Assembly: GCF_014203555.1 (NCBI RefSeq)
Contig: NZ_JACHJH010000004.1
Coordinates: 62,001-126,000, forward strand
Direction: 5' to 3'
DNA: 64,000 bases
Source: Streptomyces olivoverticillatus
Lineage (GTDB): Bacteria > Actinomycetota > Actinomycetes > Streptomycetales > Streptomycetaceae
In this document: one piece after another, positions 25,159-33,725 of the stretch
Numbering within the stretch: position 1 is the first letter of the stretch
Layout: every line of letters starts with the position of its first letter
Notes under the pieces: generated by a model
The model's database searches: none
What the model saw: the letters and a program-made list of their open reading frames with translations, nothing else
What the model was told of the DNA's origin: nothing
Made by a program: the position numbers and the translations under genes

Positions 25159-26360
25159 GGGGCCACCGCCTCGGCGAGGACGCGCGCCGCGCTCTCGGCG
25201 TCGGCGAAGCGGGTGTAGAGCGGGGCGAAGCCGAAGCGCAGCACGTCCGGCTGCCGGAAGTCGCCGACGACCCCGCGCCGCACGAGCTCCTCCATGACCG
25301 CGCCCGCGCCGGAGGGACAGCGCAGGGACACCTGGCTGCCGCGCTCGCCGTGCACGGCCGGGGTGACGGACTCGACCGCGCCCTGCGGTACGTACGCCTC
25401 GACGCAGCGCAGGAAGAAATCCGTCAGGGCCAGGCTCTTGGCCCGCACCGCGGCGAGATGGACGCCGTCCCACACCTCCAGGGCCGCTTCCAGGGCGAGG
25501 AGGGAAAGGATGGCGGGCGTGCCGACGCGGCCCCGGGCCGAGCCCTGCGCCGGGGTGTAGTCGGGGGACATGGCGAAGGGGTCGGCGTGCGAATTCCAGC
25601 CGGGCAGCGGGGAGTCGAAGCGGGGCTGCAGCTCCCGGCGCACATACAGGTAGGCGGGCGAGCCGGGGCCGCCATTGAGGTACTTGTAGGTGCAGCCGAC
25701 GGCGAAGTCCACGCCGTCCGCGTCGAGTTCCACGGGCAGCGCGCCGGCGCTGTGGCACAGATCCCACACCACGCGCGCCCCGGCGGCGTGCACGGCGGCC
25801 GTGATGCCGGGCAGGTCGTGCAGGCGGCCGGTGCGGTAGTCGACGTGGTTGACGAGGGCGACGGCGGTGCGCTCACCGGCCGCGCGGGGCACCTCGCCGG
25901 CGGCGACGGCCCGTATGCGGCAGCCGGTCAGCCGGGCCGCGGAGGCGGCGATGTAGCCGTCGGTGGGGAAGGTCTGCGCGTCGACCAGGATCTCGTCGCG
26001 ACCCGGGCCGGCCAGGCGCACCGCGGCCACGACTGCCTTGAAGACGTTGACACTTGTCGAGTCCCCCGCCACCACCTGCCCGGGCGCGGCCCCCACCAGG
26101 TGCCCGATCCGGTCGCCGACCCGCTCGGGCGCGGTCCACCAGCCGGACTCGGTCCAGGACCGGATGCCCAGCCGCCCCCACTCCTGCTCCACGACGCCGG
26201 CCAGGCGCGCCGCGACCGTCCGGGGCAGCGCTCCGAGGGAGTTGCCGTCGAGGTAGACGGTGTCGTCGCCGAGCACGAACGCGGCCCGCAGGGGGGCGAG
26301 TGCGTCGGCCCCGTCGAGCGCCGTGGCCTCCCGGGCGAGGTCGTGCCCGTCCTCAGACAC
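25155..26360 (-). CDS. kynU: Kynureninase
   Basis: A 401-residue PLP enzyme cleaving kynurenine to anthranilate and alanine. Motifs: VYLDGNSLGALPRTV at the start, WTESGWWTAPERVGDRIG, GDSTSVNVFKAVVAA (phosphate pocket), VWDLCHSAGALPVELD (PLP Asp), Schiff-base Lys226 in GCTYKYLNGGPGSPAY, and GWNSHADPFAM. It overlaps the dioxygenase gene by 8 bp and the hydrolase by 4 bp, a tight operon. The product anthranilate could feed tryptophan recycling or secondary metabolism. Confidence 0.95.
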   Translation of the reverse strand: MSEDGHDLAREATALDGADALAPLRAAFVLGDDTVYLDGNSLGALPRTVAARLAGVVEQEWGRLGIRSWTESGWWTAPERVGDRIGHLVGAAPGQVVAGDSTSVNVFKAVVAAVRLAGPGRDEILVDAQTFPTDGYIAASAARLTGCRIRAVAAGEVPRAAGERTAVALVNHVDYRTGRLHDLPGITAAVHAAGARVVWDLCHSAGALPVELDADGVDFAVGCTYKYLNGGPGSPAYLYVRRELQPRFDSPLPGWNSHADPFAMSPDYTPAQGSARGRVGTPAILSLLALEAALEVWDGVHLAAVRAKSLALTDFFLRCVEAYVPQGAVESVTPAVHGERGSQVSLRCPSGAGAVMEELVRRGVVGDFRQPDVLRFGFAPLYTRFADAESAARVLAEAVAP

Positions 26361-27183
26361 GGCTGCGCGCCGTCCACAGCTCCGGGAAGACGCTCTTCGC
26401 CGCCCGCTTCTCCAGCCATGCCACCCCCGGTGATCCCCCCGTGCCCACCTTGGCGCCCATCGCCCGTCTCGTCGCCACCAGGTGGTCGTTGCGCCAGCGC
26501 CACACCAGCTCCGCGACCTCGGTCAGCGCCTCGCCCAGCCGGCATTCGTCGCTGTGCTGGTCGCCCGCGTAGATGCGCTGCCAGACGTCCTCGACGGCCG
26601 GGTCGGCCGCATGGCGCTCGGCGGCCTCGCGCTCGCGCACGGACGCGGGTATCCCGTGGCCGCGCCGGAAGAGGAAGCGCAACACCTCGTCGTAGAGGCT
26701 CGGGGTGTGCAGCGCCTTCTCCAGCTCGGCGTGGATGTGCGGCGCGCCCTCGTAGGGGACCAGCATGGACGCGGACTTCTCGCCGAGCAGGAACTCCAGC
26801 CTGCGGTAGGTCGCCGACTGGAAGCCGGAGGCGTCGCCCAGCGCGGAGCGGAAGGCGTTGAACTGCGCCGGCGTCAGGTGGGCCAGCGGCTCCCAGGAGG
26901 CATTGAGCGCCTGGAGCTCGTAGGTGGAGCGCTTGAGCGCGGCCATCGCGCCCGGCAGGTCGTCCCCGCGCAGGGCGCGGGCGGCCGTCTCCCACTCGTG
27001 CACGATCACCGTGAACCACAGCTCCATCACCTGGGTGGTGACGAGGAACGCCATCTCGCCGGGGTCGTCGGAGAGGGGCTCTTGGAGGTGGGAGAGCTCC
27101 CAGGCCCGTACGTACTCCTCGTACGGGGTGGTGCCGTCGAAGTCGAGGTTGGGTGTTGCATCGAGCCGGGGTTCCGCGGTCAC
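26353..27183 (-). CDS. kynA: Tryptophan 2,3-dioxygenase
   Basis: A 276-residue heme enzyme that opens the indole ring of tryptophan to N-formylkynurenine. Motifs: YEEYVRAWELSHLQEP, FLVTTQVMELWFTVIVHEW (substrate pocket), GDASGFQSATYRRLEFLLG, and WRWRNDHLVATRRAMGAKVGTGG[SPGV] with proximal heme ligand His234. It is the first gene of a three-gene operon with kynureninase and a formamidase-like hydrolase. Length and motif order are complete. Confidence 0.96.
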   Translation of the reverse strand: MTAEPRLDATPNLDFDGTTPYEEYVRAWELSHLQEPLSDDPGEMAFLVTTQVMELWFTVIVHEWETAARALRGDDLPGAMAALKRSTYELQALNASWEPLAHLTPAQFNAFRSALGDASGFQSATYRRLEFLLGEKSASMLVPYEGAPHIHAELEKALHTPSLYDEVLRFLFRRGHGIPASVREREAAERHAADPAVEDVWQRIYAGDQHSDECRLGEALTEVAELVWRWRNDHLVATRRAMGAKVGTGGSPGVAWLEKRAAKSVFPELWTARSRV

Positions 27184-27274
27184 GTCGCCTCCACTGCCGT
27201 TTCGCCCGGGGTCGCCGGGCCTACTCGGCGATCATCCGTGCCGGACGCCGCCCGGTGCAAGGCCTGTGGATAAC

Positions 27275-27307
27275 CCGGAACGCCCCGCGGACGGCGGGGT
27301 GTTCCGG
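27275..27307 (-). terminator. Terminator-like hairpin after the DUF3151 gene
   Basis: CCGGAACGCCCCGC (27275-27288) pairs with GCGGGGTGTTCCGG (27294-27307), 14 bp with one G-U type mismatch. It lies between the DUF3151 stop (27345) and the tryptophan dioxygenase start (27183), so it separates the two minus-strand transcription units. Confidence 0.65.
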
Positions 27308-27344
27308 CCGTGCACGGGGCGTTCGCGGTGCTGTTCGCGGGGCG

Positions 27345-27758
27345 TCAGCCGAGGGTGTTGGCGGCCGTCGGGGAGCTGTCCCGCAGGAACGTCGAGCAGC
27401 GCTCGTACTCCTCCTGCTCGCCGATCGCCTGGGCCGCGCGCGCGAGGGCGTGCAGCGCGCGCAGGAAGCCGCGGTTCGGCTCGTGCTCGAAGGGCACCGG
27501 GCCGTGGCCCTTCCAGCCGCTGCGGCGCAGCGCGTCGAGGCCGCGGTGGTAGCCGGTGCGGGCGTACGCGTACGACTCGACGACCCGGCCGCCCTCGAAC
27601 GCCTCGTCGGCGAGCTGTGCCCACGCCAGCGAGGACGACGGGTACTTGGCGGCCACCTCGGCGGGGGCCGCTCCGGAGGCGAGCAGCTCGCGCGGCTCCG
27701 GGTCGTCGGGCAGGTGGGTCGGGGACGGGCCCCCGAGCAGGTTCTCGTGAATGGACAT
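27345..27758 (-). CDS. DUF3151 family protein
   Basis: A 137-residue actinobacterial protein of unknown function. The conserved core is seen: HENLLGGPSPTHLP, AAKYPSSSLAWAQLADEAF, ESYAYARTGYHRGLDALRR, GWKGHGPVPFEHEPNRGFLRAL. The helical repeats resemble a TPR-like fold. GGAG stands 4 nt before the ATG at 27758. In actinobacteria it is commonly close to the fructose-bisphosphate aldolase gene, as here with one MFS gene between, but no function has been shown. Confidence 0.85.
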   Translation of the reverse strand: MSIHENLLGGPSPTHLPDDPEPRELLASGAAPAEVAAKYPSSSLAWAQLADEAFEGGRVVESYAYARTGYHRGLDALRRSGWKGHGPVPFEHEPNRGFLRALHALARAAQAIGEQEEYERCSTFLRDSSPTAANTLG

Positions 27759-27852
27759 GGACTCCAGTCTGCCCCAGCGCGCGTCGGCGGCCCCAGGCCG
27801 TGGCGGGGGGATCTTTGCGTGCCCGTCCGGCTGCTGCACGTTACTGGCGCTG

Positions 27853-29340
27853 CTAGACGTCACCGGGGTCGAGCGGCGGCGAGGAGACGCCGCAGTGGTA
27901 TTCGCACTCGGGATGGCACACCGGCCGCCCGGCCCGCCGCACCGTGGCCCAGGCCAGCACCGCGCCCAGCAGCAGCGAGCCCGCGCACCAGAACATCGCC
28001 CGGCGGAAGGTCGCCGAGAACGCCACCGGGTCGCGGTAGACGTCCGGGCCCATGCCGGCCAGCAGCGGCAGCGCGGCCACCGCGATCAGCCCGGCCGCGC
28101 GGGCCGCGGCGTTGTTGATGCCGCTGGCCAAACCTGCGCGGGCGACGTCGACGGAGGCGAGGACCGTCGAGGTCAGCGGGGCCACCAGCGCCACCATGCC
28201 CAGGCCGAGGACGACCAGGGCGGGCAGCACGTCCCGCCAGTACACCGCCCCCGCACCCACCCGTGTCATCAGCACCATGCCCGCCGCGCACAACAGCGGC
28301 CCTACGGTCAGCGGCAGGCGCGGCCCGAGCCGCTGGGCGAGCCGTCCCGACTGGGCCGACAGCAGCAGCATCAGCACGGTCGTGGGCAGCAGCGCGGTGC
28401 CCGCCTCCAGCGCGGACCACCCCACCACCACCTGCAACTGGAGCACCGAGAGGAAGAAGAAGCCGCTGAAAGCCGCATAGACAAACAGCGTCACCACGTT
28501 GATCGCCGAGAACTGCCGGACGGAGAAGATCTCCAGCGGCAGCATCGGATCCGTGCGCCGCCCCTCGACGTACACGAATGCAACGCCCAGCCCCAGGCCC
28601 ACGACCGCCGGGACGATCACCGAGGCCGATGCGCCGTGGTCGGGGGCGGCGATCAGCGCGTACGTCACCCCGCCCAGGGCCAGCGCACCGAGCGCCGCAC
28701 CCGCCACGTCGAACCGCCCCCGCCCCTCGGGTCGCGGGCCGCCGGGGACGGTCTCCGGGACGTACCGCAGGGCCACCGGCACACAGACCGCCGCCACCGG
28801 CAGGTTGATGAGGAACACCCAGCGCCAGCCCGGCCCGTCCACCAGCCAGCCGCCCACGAACGGCCCGACGGCCGAGGCCACGCCGCCCAGCCCCGACCAG
28901 GCGCCCACCGCCGCCGCCCGGTCGTCGGGGTGGAAGACCGACTGGATCAGCGCCAGCGAGCCGGGCGTGAGCAGCGCGCCGCCGACGCCCTGCAGCGCCC
29001 GCGCCGCGATCAGCACCCCGGCATGGGGCGCGATCCCGCACAGAAGCGATGCGATCGCAAACCACACCACACCGATCACAAAGACCCGGCGCCGACCGAA
29101 CCGGTCGCCCAGCGCCCCGCCCAGCAGGAGCAGCCCGGCGAGGGTGAGCATGTAGGCGTTGACGGTCCACTGCAGTACGGCCAGGTCGGCGCCCAGGTCC
29201 CGGCCGATGTGCGGCAGGGCCACGTTGACGACCGTGCTGTCCAGCATGGCCATGCCCGAGCCGAGCACCGCCGTCAGCAGCACGGCCCGCCCGGTGGGCG
29301 TGCCGAGGCGGACGGCCGGAGCGGGAGCGGAGTCGCTCAT
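27853..29340 (-). CDS. MFS drug efflux transporter, DHA2 (EmrB/QacA) family
   Basis: A 495-residue exporter with 14 predicted TM helices. Motif A GALGDRFGRRRVFVIG follows TM2, MLDSTVVNVALPHIG is motif D1 in TM1, and RALQGVGGALLTPGSLALI and GPFVGGWLVDGPGWRWVF[LIN]LP are motifs B and C regions. Proton-driven efflux of drugs or dyes is typical. The C-terminal tail is odd: PVCHPECEYHCGVSSPP packs three cysteines and two histidines in a short cytosolic segment, able to bind a metal. No regulator gene is adjacent. Confidence 0.9.
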   Translation of the reverse strand: MSDSAPAPAVRLGTPTGRAVLLTAVLGSGMAMLDSTVVNVALPHIGRDLGADLAVLQWTVNAYMLTLAGLLLLGGALGDRFGRRRVFVIGVVWFAIASLLCGIAPHAGVLIAARALQGVGGALLTPGSLALIQSVFHPDDRAAAVGAWSGLGGVASAVGPFVGGWLVDGPGWRWVFLINLPVAAVCVPVALRYVPETVPGGPRPEGRGRFDVAGAALGALALGGVTYALIAAPDHGASASVIVPAVVGLGLGVAFVYVEGRRTDPMLPLEIFSVRQFSAINVVTLFVYAAFSGFFFLSVLQLQVVVGWSALEAGTALLPTTVLMLLLSAQSGRLAQRLGPRLPLTVGPLLCAAGMVLMTRVGAGAVYWRDVLPALVVLGLGMVALVAPLTSTVLASVDVARAGLASGINNAAARAAGLIAVAALPLLAGMGPDVYRDPVAFSATFRRAMFWCAGSLLLGAVLAWATVRRAGRPVCHPECEYHCGVSSPPLDPGDV

Positions 29341-29482
29341 GACCGGATCATCCCCCGGCAGCAGGCAGCCTGCCAGCGAAAGGGCCCGGCCCCCGCCCGA
29401 CGGACGGAGACCGGGCCCGGTGCCCGGCGGTGACGCGGCGAGCGCTGCCTCTACGAGCGCTGCGCCTGCTTCAACAGCGGCG

Positions 29483-30505
29483 TTACTTCAGCTTGGTGCC
29501 GGTGGAGCGCAGGTCGGCGCAGGCCTTGGTGACGCGCTCGGCCATGCTCGCCTCGGCCAGCTTGCCCCAGGTGCGCGGGTCGTAGGTCTTCTTGTCGCCG
29601 ACCTCGCCGTCGACCTTCAGCACGCCGTCGTAGTTCTTGAACATGTGGGCCGCGACGGGGCGAGTGAAGGCGTACTGGGTGTCGGTGTCGAGGTTCATCT
29701 TCACGACGCCGTTCTCCAGCGCGGTGCGGATCTCCTCCTCCGTGGAGCCGGAGCCGCCGTGGAAGACGAAGTCGAACGGGTCGGCCTTGCCGTGCTTGGC
29801 GGCGATGCCGTCCTGCAGCTCGCGCAGCAGCTCCGGACGGAGCACGACGTTGCCCGGCTTGTAGACGCCGTGGACGTTGCCGAAGGAGGCGGCCAGCAGG
29901 TAGCGGCCCTTCTCGCCCAGGCCCAGGGCCTCGGCGGTCTTCTCCACGTCGGCGACGGTGGTGTAGAGCTCGTCGTTGATCTCGTGGGTGACGCCGTCCT
30001 CCTCGCCACCGGTCGGGGTGATCTCGACCTCGAGGATGATCTTCGCCTTGACGGCCTCGGCGAGCAGCTCCTTCGCGATCGCGAGGTTCTCGTCGAGCTT
30101 CTCGGCGGAGCCGTCCCACATGTGGGACTGGAAGAGCGGGTTCAGACCGGCGGCGACGCGCTCCTGGGAGATCGCCAGCAGCGGACGGACGTAGCCGTCG
30201 AGCTTGTCCTTGGGGCAGTGGTCGGTGTGCAGCGCGATGTTCACCGGGTACTTCTTGGCGACGACGTGCGCGAACTCGGCGAGCGCGACGGCGCCCGAGA
30301 CCATGTCCTTGCTGTACTGGCCGCCCAGGAACTCCGCACCACCGGTGGAGATCTGGATGATGCCGTCGCTCTCCGCCTCGGCGAAACCTCGGAGGGCGGC
30401 GTGGAGGGTCTGCGTCGAGGTGACGTTGATGGCCGGGTAGGCGAACTTGCCTGCCTTCGCCCGGTCGAGCATCTCGTTGTAGACCTCGGGGGTTGCGATG
30501 GGCAT
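29483..30505 (-). CDS. fbaA: Class II fructose-bisphosphate aldolase
   Basis: A 340-residue zinc aldolase cleaving fructose-1,6-bisphosphate in glycolysis/gluconeogenesis. Zinc-site motif NIALHTDHCPKDKLDGYV, second zinc ligands in EVEITPTGGEEDGV and ASFGNVHGVYKPGNV, and the phosphate/activation stretch FDFVFHGGSGSTEEEI are present. Length is full for the long (type A) subfamily. It is transcribed alone, pyrE lying 195 bp upstream on the same strand with a parS-like palindrome between. Confidence 0.97.
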   Translation of the reverse strand: MPIATPEVYNEMLDRAKAGKFAYPAINVTSTQTLHAALRGFAEAESDGIIQISTGGAEFLGGQYSKDMVSGAVALAEFAHVVAKKYPVNIALHTDHCPKDKLDGYVRPLLAISQERVAAGLNPLFQSHMWDGSAEKLDENLAIAKELLAEAVKAKIILEVEITPTGGEEDGVTHEINDELYTTVADVEKTAEALGLGEKGRYLLAASFGNVHGVYKPGNVVLRPELLRELQDGIAAKHGKADPFDFVFHGGSGSTEEEIRTALENGVVKMNLDTDTQYAFTRPVAAHMFKNYDGVLKVDGEVGDKKTYDPRTWGKLAEASMAERVTKACADLRSTGTKLK

Positions 30506-30635
30506 CTGTCCGCTCCTTGTGATGTGCGGGTACGGGCGTTGTACGGGGCCCTGACCTAGGGGGCGACGGTCATCGTCGGACCCATCTTCCCAGACTCCCT
30601 GAAATGCTTCACATGAGGGCCACCCCGCTCATATG

Positions 30636-30675
30636 CGTAGGGCGCGTGGTTTCACGTGAAACCACGCGCCCTACG
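30636..30675. other. parS: parS-like ParB-binding site inside a 40-bp perfect palindrome
   Basis: The centre reads GTTTCACGTGAAAC, the 14-bp core of the bacterial parS consensus (TGTTTCACGTGAAACA), with G and C at the two outermost consensus positions. The palindrome extends to 20 bp per arm without mismatch (CGTAGGGCGCGTG on the left). It lies 26 bp after the pyrE stop. No U-tract follows on the minus strand, so it is not a standard terminator. ParB loading here would support chromosome segregation; Streptomyces has many such sites near oriC. Confidence 0.75.
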
Positions 30676-30700
30676 ACGGCACGTCAAGGAAAAGTGCAGG

Positions 30701-31240
30701 TCAGGACAGACCCAGGTCCCCGAGGGAGTAGCCGGTCACATAGCGCAGCCCGGCGTCCGCGATGGCCTGCTCGGCACCGCGGTCGACGATCGTCGCCACG
30801 GCGACGACCTCCGCACCCGCCTCACGCGCCGCCTCGACGGCGGTCAGCGGCGAGCCGCCGGTGGTCGAGGTGTCCTCGACCACGAGCACCCGGCGGCCCT
30901 TGATGTCCGGGCCCTCGATGCGACGCTGCATGCCGTGCGTCTTCTGCGCCTTGCGCACCACGAAGGCGTCCAGCTTGCGGCCGCGGGCGGCGGCCGCGTG
31001 CAGCATCGAGGTGGCGACCGGGTCGGCGCCCAGGGTGAGGCCGCCGACGGCGTCGAAGTCCAGATCGGCCGTGGCATCCAGCATCACCTGGCCCACCAGC
31101 GGAGCCGCCTCGGCGTCGAGGGTGATCCGGCGCAGGTCGATGTAGTAATCGGCCTCCTTGCCGGAAGAGAGGGTCACCTTGCCGTGGACCACGGCCTTGT
31201 CCTTGATCTGCTGCAGCAGGGCGTCACGCACATCGGTCAT
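30701..31240 (-). CDS. pyrE: Orotate phosphoribosyltransferase
   Basis: A 179-residue type I PRTase converting orotate and PRPP to OMP in pyrimidine synthesis. It has SSGKEADYYIDLRRITLD, GGLTLGADPVATSM, VRKAQKTHGMQRRIEG (loop lysines), and the PRPP-binding VLVVEDTSTTGGSPLTAVE. Two ATGs (31246 and 31240) are possible; the second gives MTDVRDALLQQ. The start is 4-10 bp after the epimerase stop, so it is probably translated by coupling. Confidence 0.95.
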   Translation of the reverse strand: MTDVRDALLQQIKDKAVVHGKVTLSSGKEADYYIDLRRITLDAEAAPLVGQVMLDATADLDFDAVGGLTLGADPVATSMLHAAAARGRKLDAFVVRKAQKTHGMQRRIEGPDIKGRRVLVVEDTSTTGGSPLTAVEAAREAGAEVVAVATIVDRGAEQAIADAGLRYVTGYSLGDLGLS

Positions 31241-31250
31241 GGCCATGAGC

Positions 31251-32090
31251 TTAGGCCAGTGCCCGCCAGCTCCAGGTGGTGGAGACCTCGAGCGGGTCGA
31301 TGGGCGTGACCAGTCGCGGCAGGGTGTTGAGCCCGTTCGGCGGCCCGGACTGGGGCTCGATGCAGACCGCCTCGTCCTGCTCGTCGTAGACGACGACCCA
31401 CTCGGCACGGCTGGTGACCTTGAGCTCCAGCGCCCCCGGCCAGGTCAGGGTCACATCGACGCCCTCGGGCATGCCGAAGCAGTCGTCCCAGGGGCCGGGC
31501 AGCGCCTCGATGCGGCGGCCGGTGGGCAGGTGGTCCGCGCCCCGCTCCTCCTGCCAGGCGGGACGGAAGTCGATCTCGACGTCCTTGCCCGTGCCCAGGT
31601 TCCGGCGGAACCAGGGGTGCCAGCCGATCTGCGCCGGGAAGGAGTCGTCGTAGGTCTCCACGCCCATGGTGAGCGTGAGCGAATCCTCCGCGAGTTCGAC
31701 CAGCTGGGTGACGCGGCCGGAGTACGGCCACGGCTCGGCGAGGTCGTAGGTGAACGCGGCCGAGGTGCTCCGCCCGGACTCGTCCGCGGAGGTGCGCACG
31801 GTGCGCCAGGCGGTGTCGCGGCCGGTGCCGTGGATGGCGTGCGGGGCGGCGTTGACGGGCATCTGGTGGATGTCGCCGCCGGTGCGGAAGCGGCCCAGCT
31901 CGATGCGGCCGCACCAGGGGACCATCGGGAAGGAGCCGTAGTGCTCCCCCTGCCGGAGCAGTTCGATGCCGCCGACGCGCAGGCTGCTCAGCCGGCCTCC
32001 GCCCGCAGGGTCCACGGTCACTTCGGTGTCGCCCGCACTCAGTCGCACGCCGTGTGCGGGCCCGCTGTCGTTTGTCACGTCGTCAGTCAC
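31251..32090 (-). CDS. Aldose 1-epimerase (mutarotase) family protein
   Basis: A 279-residue galactose-mutarotase-like protein. Catalytic-type motifs: the histidine in NAAPHAIHGTGRDTAWR, the second His in QIGWHPWFRRNL, and the acid near the C-terminus (VVYDEQDEAVCIEPQSG). It interconverts sugar anomers; GlmX/YeaD-type substrates are possible. The first GTG has its RBS-like GGAGG almost touching it, so the GTG 12 bp further in (32078) may be the real start. It is upstream of and likely coupled to pyrE. Confidence 0.85.
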   Translation of the reverse strand: MTDDVTNDSGPAHGVRLSAGDTEVTVDPAGGGRLSSLRVGGIELLRQGEHYGSFPMVPWCGRIELGRFRTGGDIHQMPVNAAPHAIHGTGRDTAWRTVRTSADESGRSTSAAFTYDLAEPWPYSGRVTQLVELAEDSLTLTMGVETYDDSFPAQIGWHPWFRRNLGTGKDVEIDFRPAWQEERGADHLPTGRRIEALPGPWDDCFGMPEGVDVTLTWPGALELKVTSRAEWVVVYDEQDEAVCIEPQSGPPNGLNTLPRLVTPIDPLEVSTTWSWRALA

Positions 32091-32138
32091 CCTCCGACCA
32101 TAGGTCCTTGGGTGACCGGACGGCTGCCGGGAAGGGGC

Positions 32139-32903
32139 TCAGCGCCTGCGGCGCAGGACGCGCCCGACGACCACGGCGCCCGCCAGGGCCACGGCGGCCG
32201 CCGGGGCGGCCCAGCGCAGCACCGCCGTGCCGGTGGCGGTTTCCGGCGCCGGGACGGGGGCGTAGCGGCCGCGCGGGGGCGCGTGGTCGACCTCTTCCGC
32301 GCTGCGGCCGATCATCGTGCGGCGGGCGTGTGCCGCCTCGGCCGGGGGCTCGTCGTCGTCGAGGTCCTCGTCGAGGCCGTCGCCCTCGAAGCCGTCCTCG
32401 ATGCCGTGCATGTCGTCCACCTCCGCTTCGAGCGGCGGGACCTCCGCGTCGAAGGTGCCGGGGGGCGCGGCCGCGTCCTCCGCCAGCTCCTCGGCCAGTG
32501 CGGCGCCGAAGCGGTCCAGCAGCCGGCGGGCGGCCGACTGGGCGGTCTTCTCGTCGAACTCGGCGAGCCGTCCGGCGCTGACGATCGTCCCCGTGCAGCT
32601 CAGCCGGGTGCCGCCGGGCATCTCCTCGGGCATCGCGCTCAGGACGAGCGTCACTGTGCCGGAGCCGCGGGCTTCGGTGCCCTCGCCGGACAGTTCGTAC
32701 GAGCCGTCCCGCTCGGTGAGCCGGAGCGCGCCCCGGTAGGTGATCGTGGAGCCGCCGATGCGCAGCCGCAGGCGCCCCGCGAGCGCTGACCCGGAGGAGA
32801 CGTCCTGCTGCAGGCCGGGGACGCAGCGGGCTACGCGCGCGGGGTCGGAGAGAACCCGCCGCACCGCACCGACGGGATACGGAACGAACACCTCATGCTC
32901 CAT
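32139..32903 (-). CDS. SRPBCC (CoxG-like) protein with C-terminal membrane anchor
   Basis: A 254-residue protein. Residues 1-150 form a START/SRPBCC domain: FVPYPVGAVRRVLSDPARVARCVPGL, then GGSTITYRGALRL and SGEGTEARGSGTVTLVLSAM. This resembles CoxG and related hydrophobic-ligand carriers. An acidic, low-complexity linker (EDGFEGDGLDEDLDDDEPP) leads to one TM helix near residues 226-246 and a terminal RRRR. The ligand is unknown. It is the first gene of the run that continues with the epimerase and pyrE. Confidence 0.75.
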   Translation of the reverse strand: MEHEVFVPYPVGAVRRVLSDPARVARCVPGLQQDVSSGSALAGRLRLRIGGSTITYRGALRLTERDGSYELSGEGTEARGSGTVTLVLSAMPEEMPGGTRLSCTGTIVSAGRLAEFDEKTAQSAARRLLDRFGAALAEELAEDAAAPPGTFDAEVPPLEAEVDDMHGIEDGFEGDGLDEDLDDDEPPAEAAHARRTMIGRSAEEVDHAPPRGRYAPVPAPETATGTAVLRWAAPAAAVALAGAVVVGRVLRRRR

Positions 32904-32981
32904 AGCAAGCGAGCCTACCCACCGGGCCCCGCGGCAGTGCCGCCCCGGTCGATTCCGATCGGACTTTCCGGTACGGGTCGG

Positions 32982-33632
32982 TCAGTATCCGACCGTGAAC
33001 CGCTCACCCACGTGCTTCGGCGTCTCGATCTCGTCGACGACCGCCACCGCGTAGTCCTCGGCGGTGATCCGGCTCTTGCCGTCCGCGTCCGCGACCAGGT
33101 CCTCCAGGGCGGTGCGGTAGCCGCCCGTGCGCTCGCCGGGCTCGATCAGCGCGGCGGGGCTGATGTTGGTCCAGCGGACGTCCTCGACCGTGCGGTAGTA
33201 CTCCAGGGCGTCGCCGTGCGCGTGCATGATCTGCAGGAGGAACTCCGGCAGCCCCTCGGCGTCCCAGACCTGCTTGCCGTCGGGCGTGCGCAGCGAGCCC
33301 GCGCCGCCGACCGTGATCAGCCGCGGGGCGTCGCCGCCGAGCGTGCGCACCCCCGCCACCAGCGACTTGGCGGCCGGTTCGATGGTCGCGACATGGCCGG
33401 GGCCGTCGCCACCGCCGACCGCGCTGACCACGACGTCCTGACCCTTGGCGGCCTCGGCCACCGAGGCCGGGTCGAGGACGTCACCGGTGGTGACGGTGAG
33501 GTCGGTGCGCTGCTCGGTGAGCTTCGCGGGGTCGCGGACGACCGCGGTCACCTGGTGTCCGCGGTCCAGCGCCTCGCGCAGGATGCGGCTGCCGATCGTT
33601 CCGGTGGCGCCGAACAGGGCGATCCTGGCCAT
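32982..33632 (-). CDS. NAD(P)-binding Rossmann protein, NmrA/SDR-atypical
   Basis: A 216-residue oxidoreductase-like protein. The dinucleotide loop is ALFGATGTIGSRIL; then VVRDPAKLTEQRTDL, GDVLDPASVAEAAKGQDVVVSAVGGG and NISPAALIEPGERTGGYRT follow. No catalytic YxxxK is evident. Typical roles are quinone or flavin reduction, or redox sensing. GAAAGAGGA sits before the ATG. It is divergent from the AraC regulator across 93 bp, so that regulator likely controls it. Confidence 0.85.
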   Translation of the reverse strand: MARIALFGATGTIGSRILREALDRGHQVTAVVRDPAKLTEQRTDLTVTTGDVLDPASVAEAAKGQDVVVSAVGGGDGPGHVATIEPAAKSLVAGVRTLGGDAPRLITVGGAGSLRTPDGKQVWDAEGLPEFLLQIMHAHGDALEYYRTVEDVRWTNISPAALIEPGERTGGYRTALEDLVADADGKSRITAEDYAVAVVDEIETPKHVGERFTVGY

Positions 33633-33725
33633 GGTGGTTCCTCTTTCCTGGGTTTTTGCCGTTTGTGTGCGCCTTTCACGCTAGGCAGCGGACCCCTTCC
33701 CCTCCAGGTAGGCTCGCGTCCGGAC

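Noticed and set aside
29438..29470. Direct repeat CGAGCGCTG near the fbaA end
   Set aside because: Two 9-bp copies only, with no context suggesting function.
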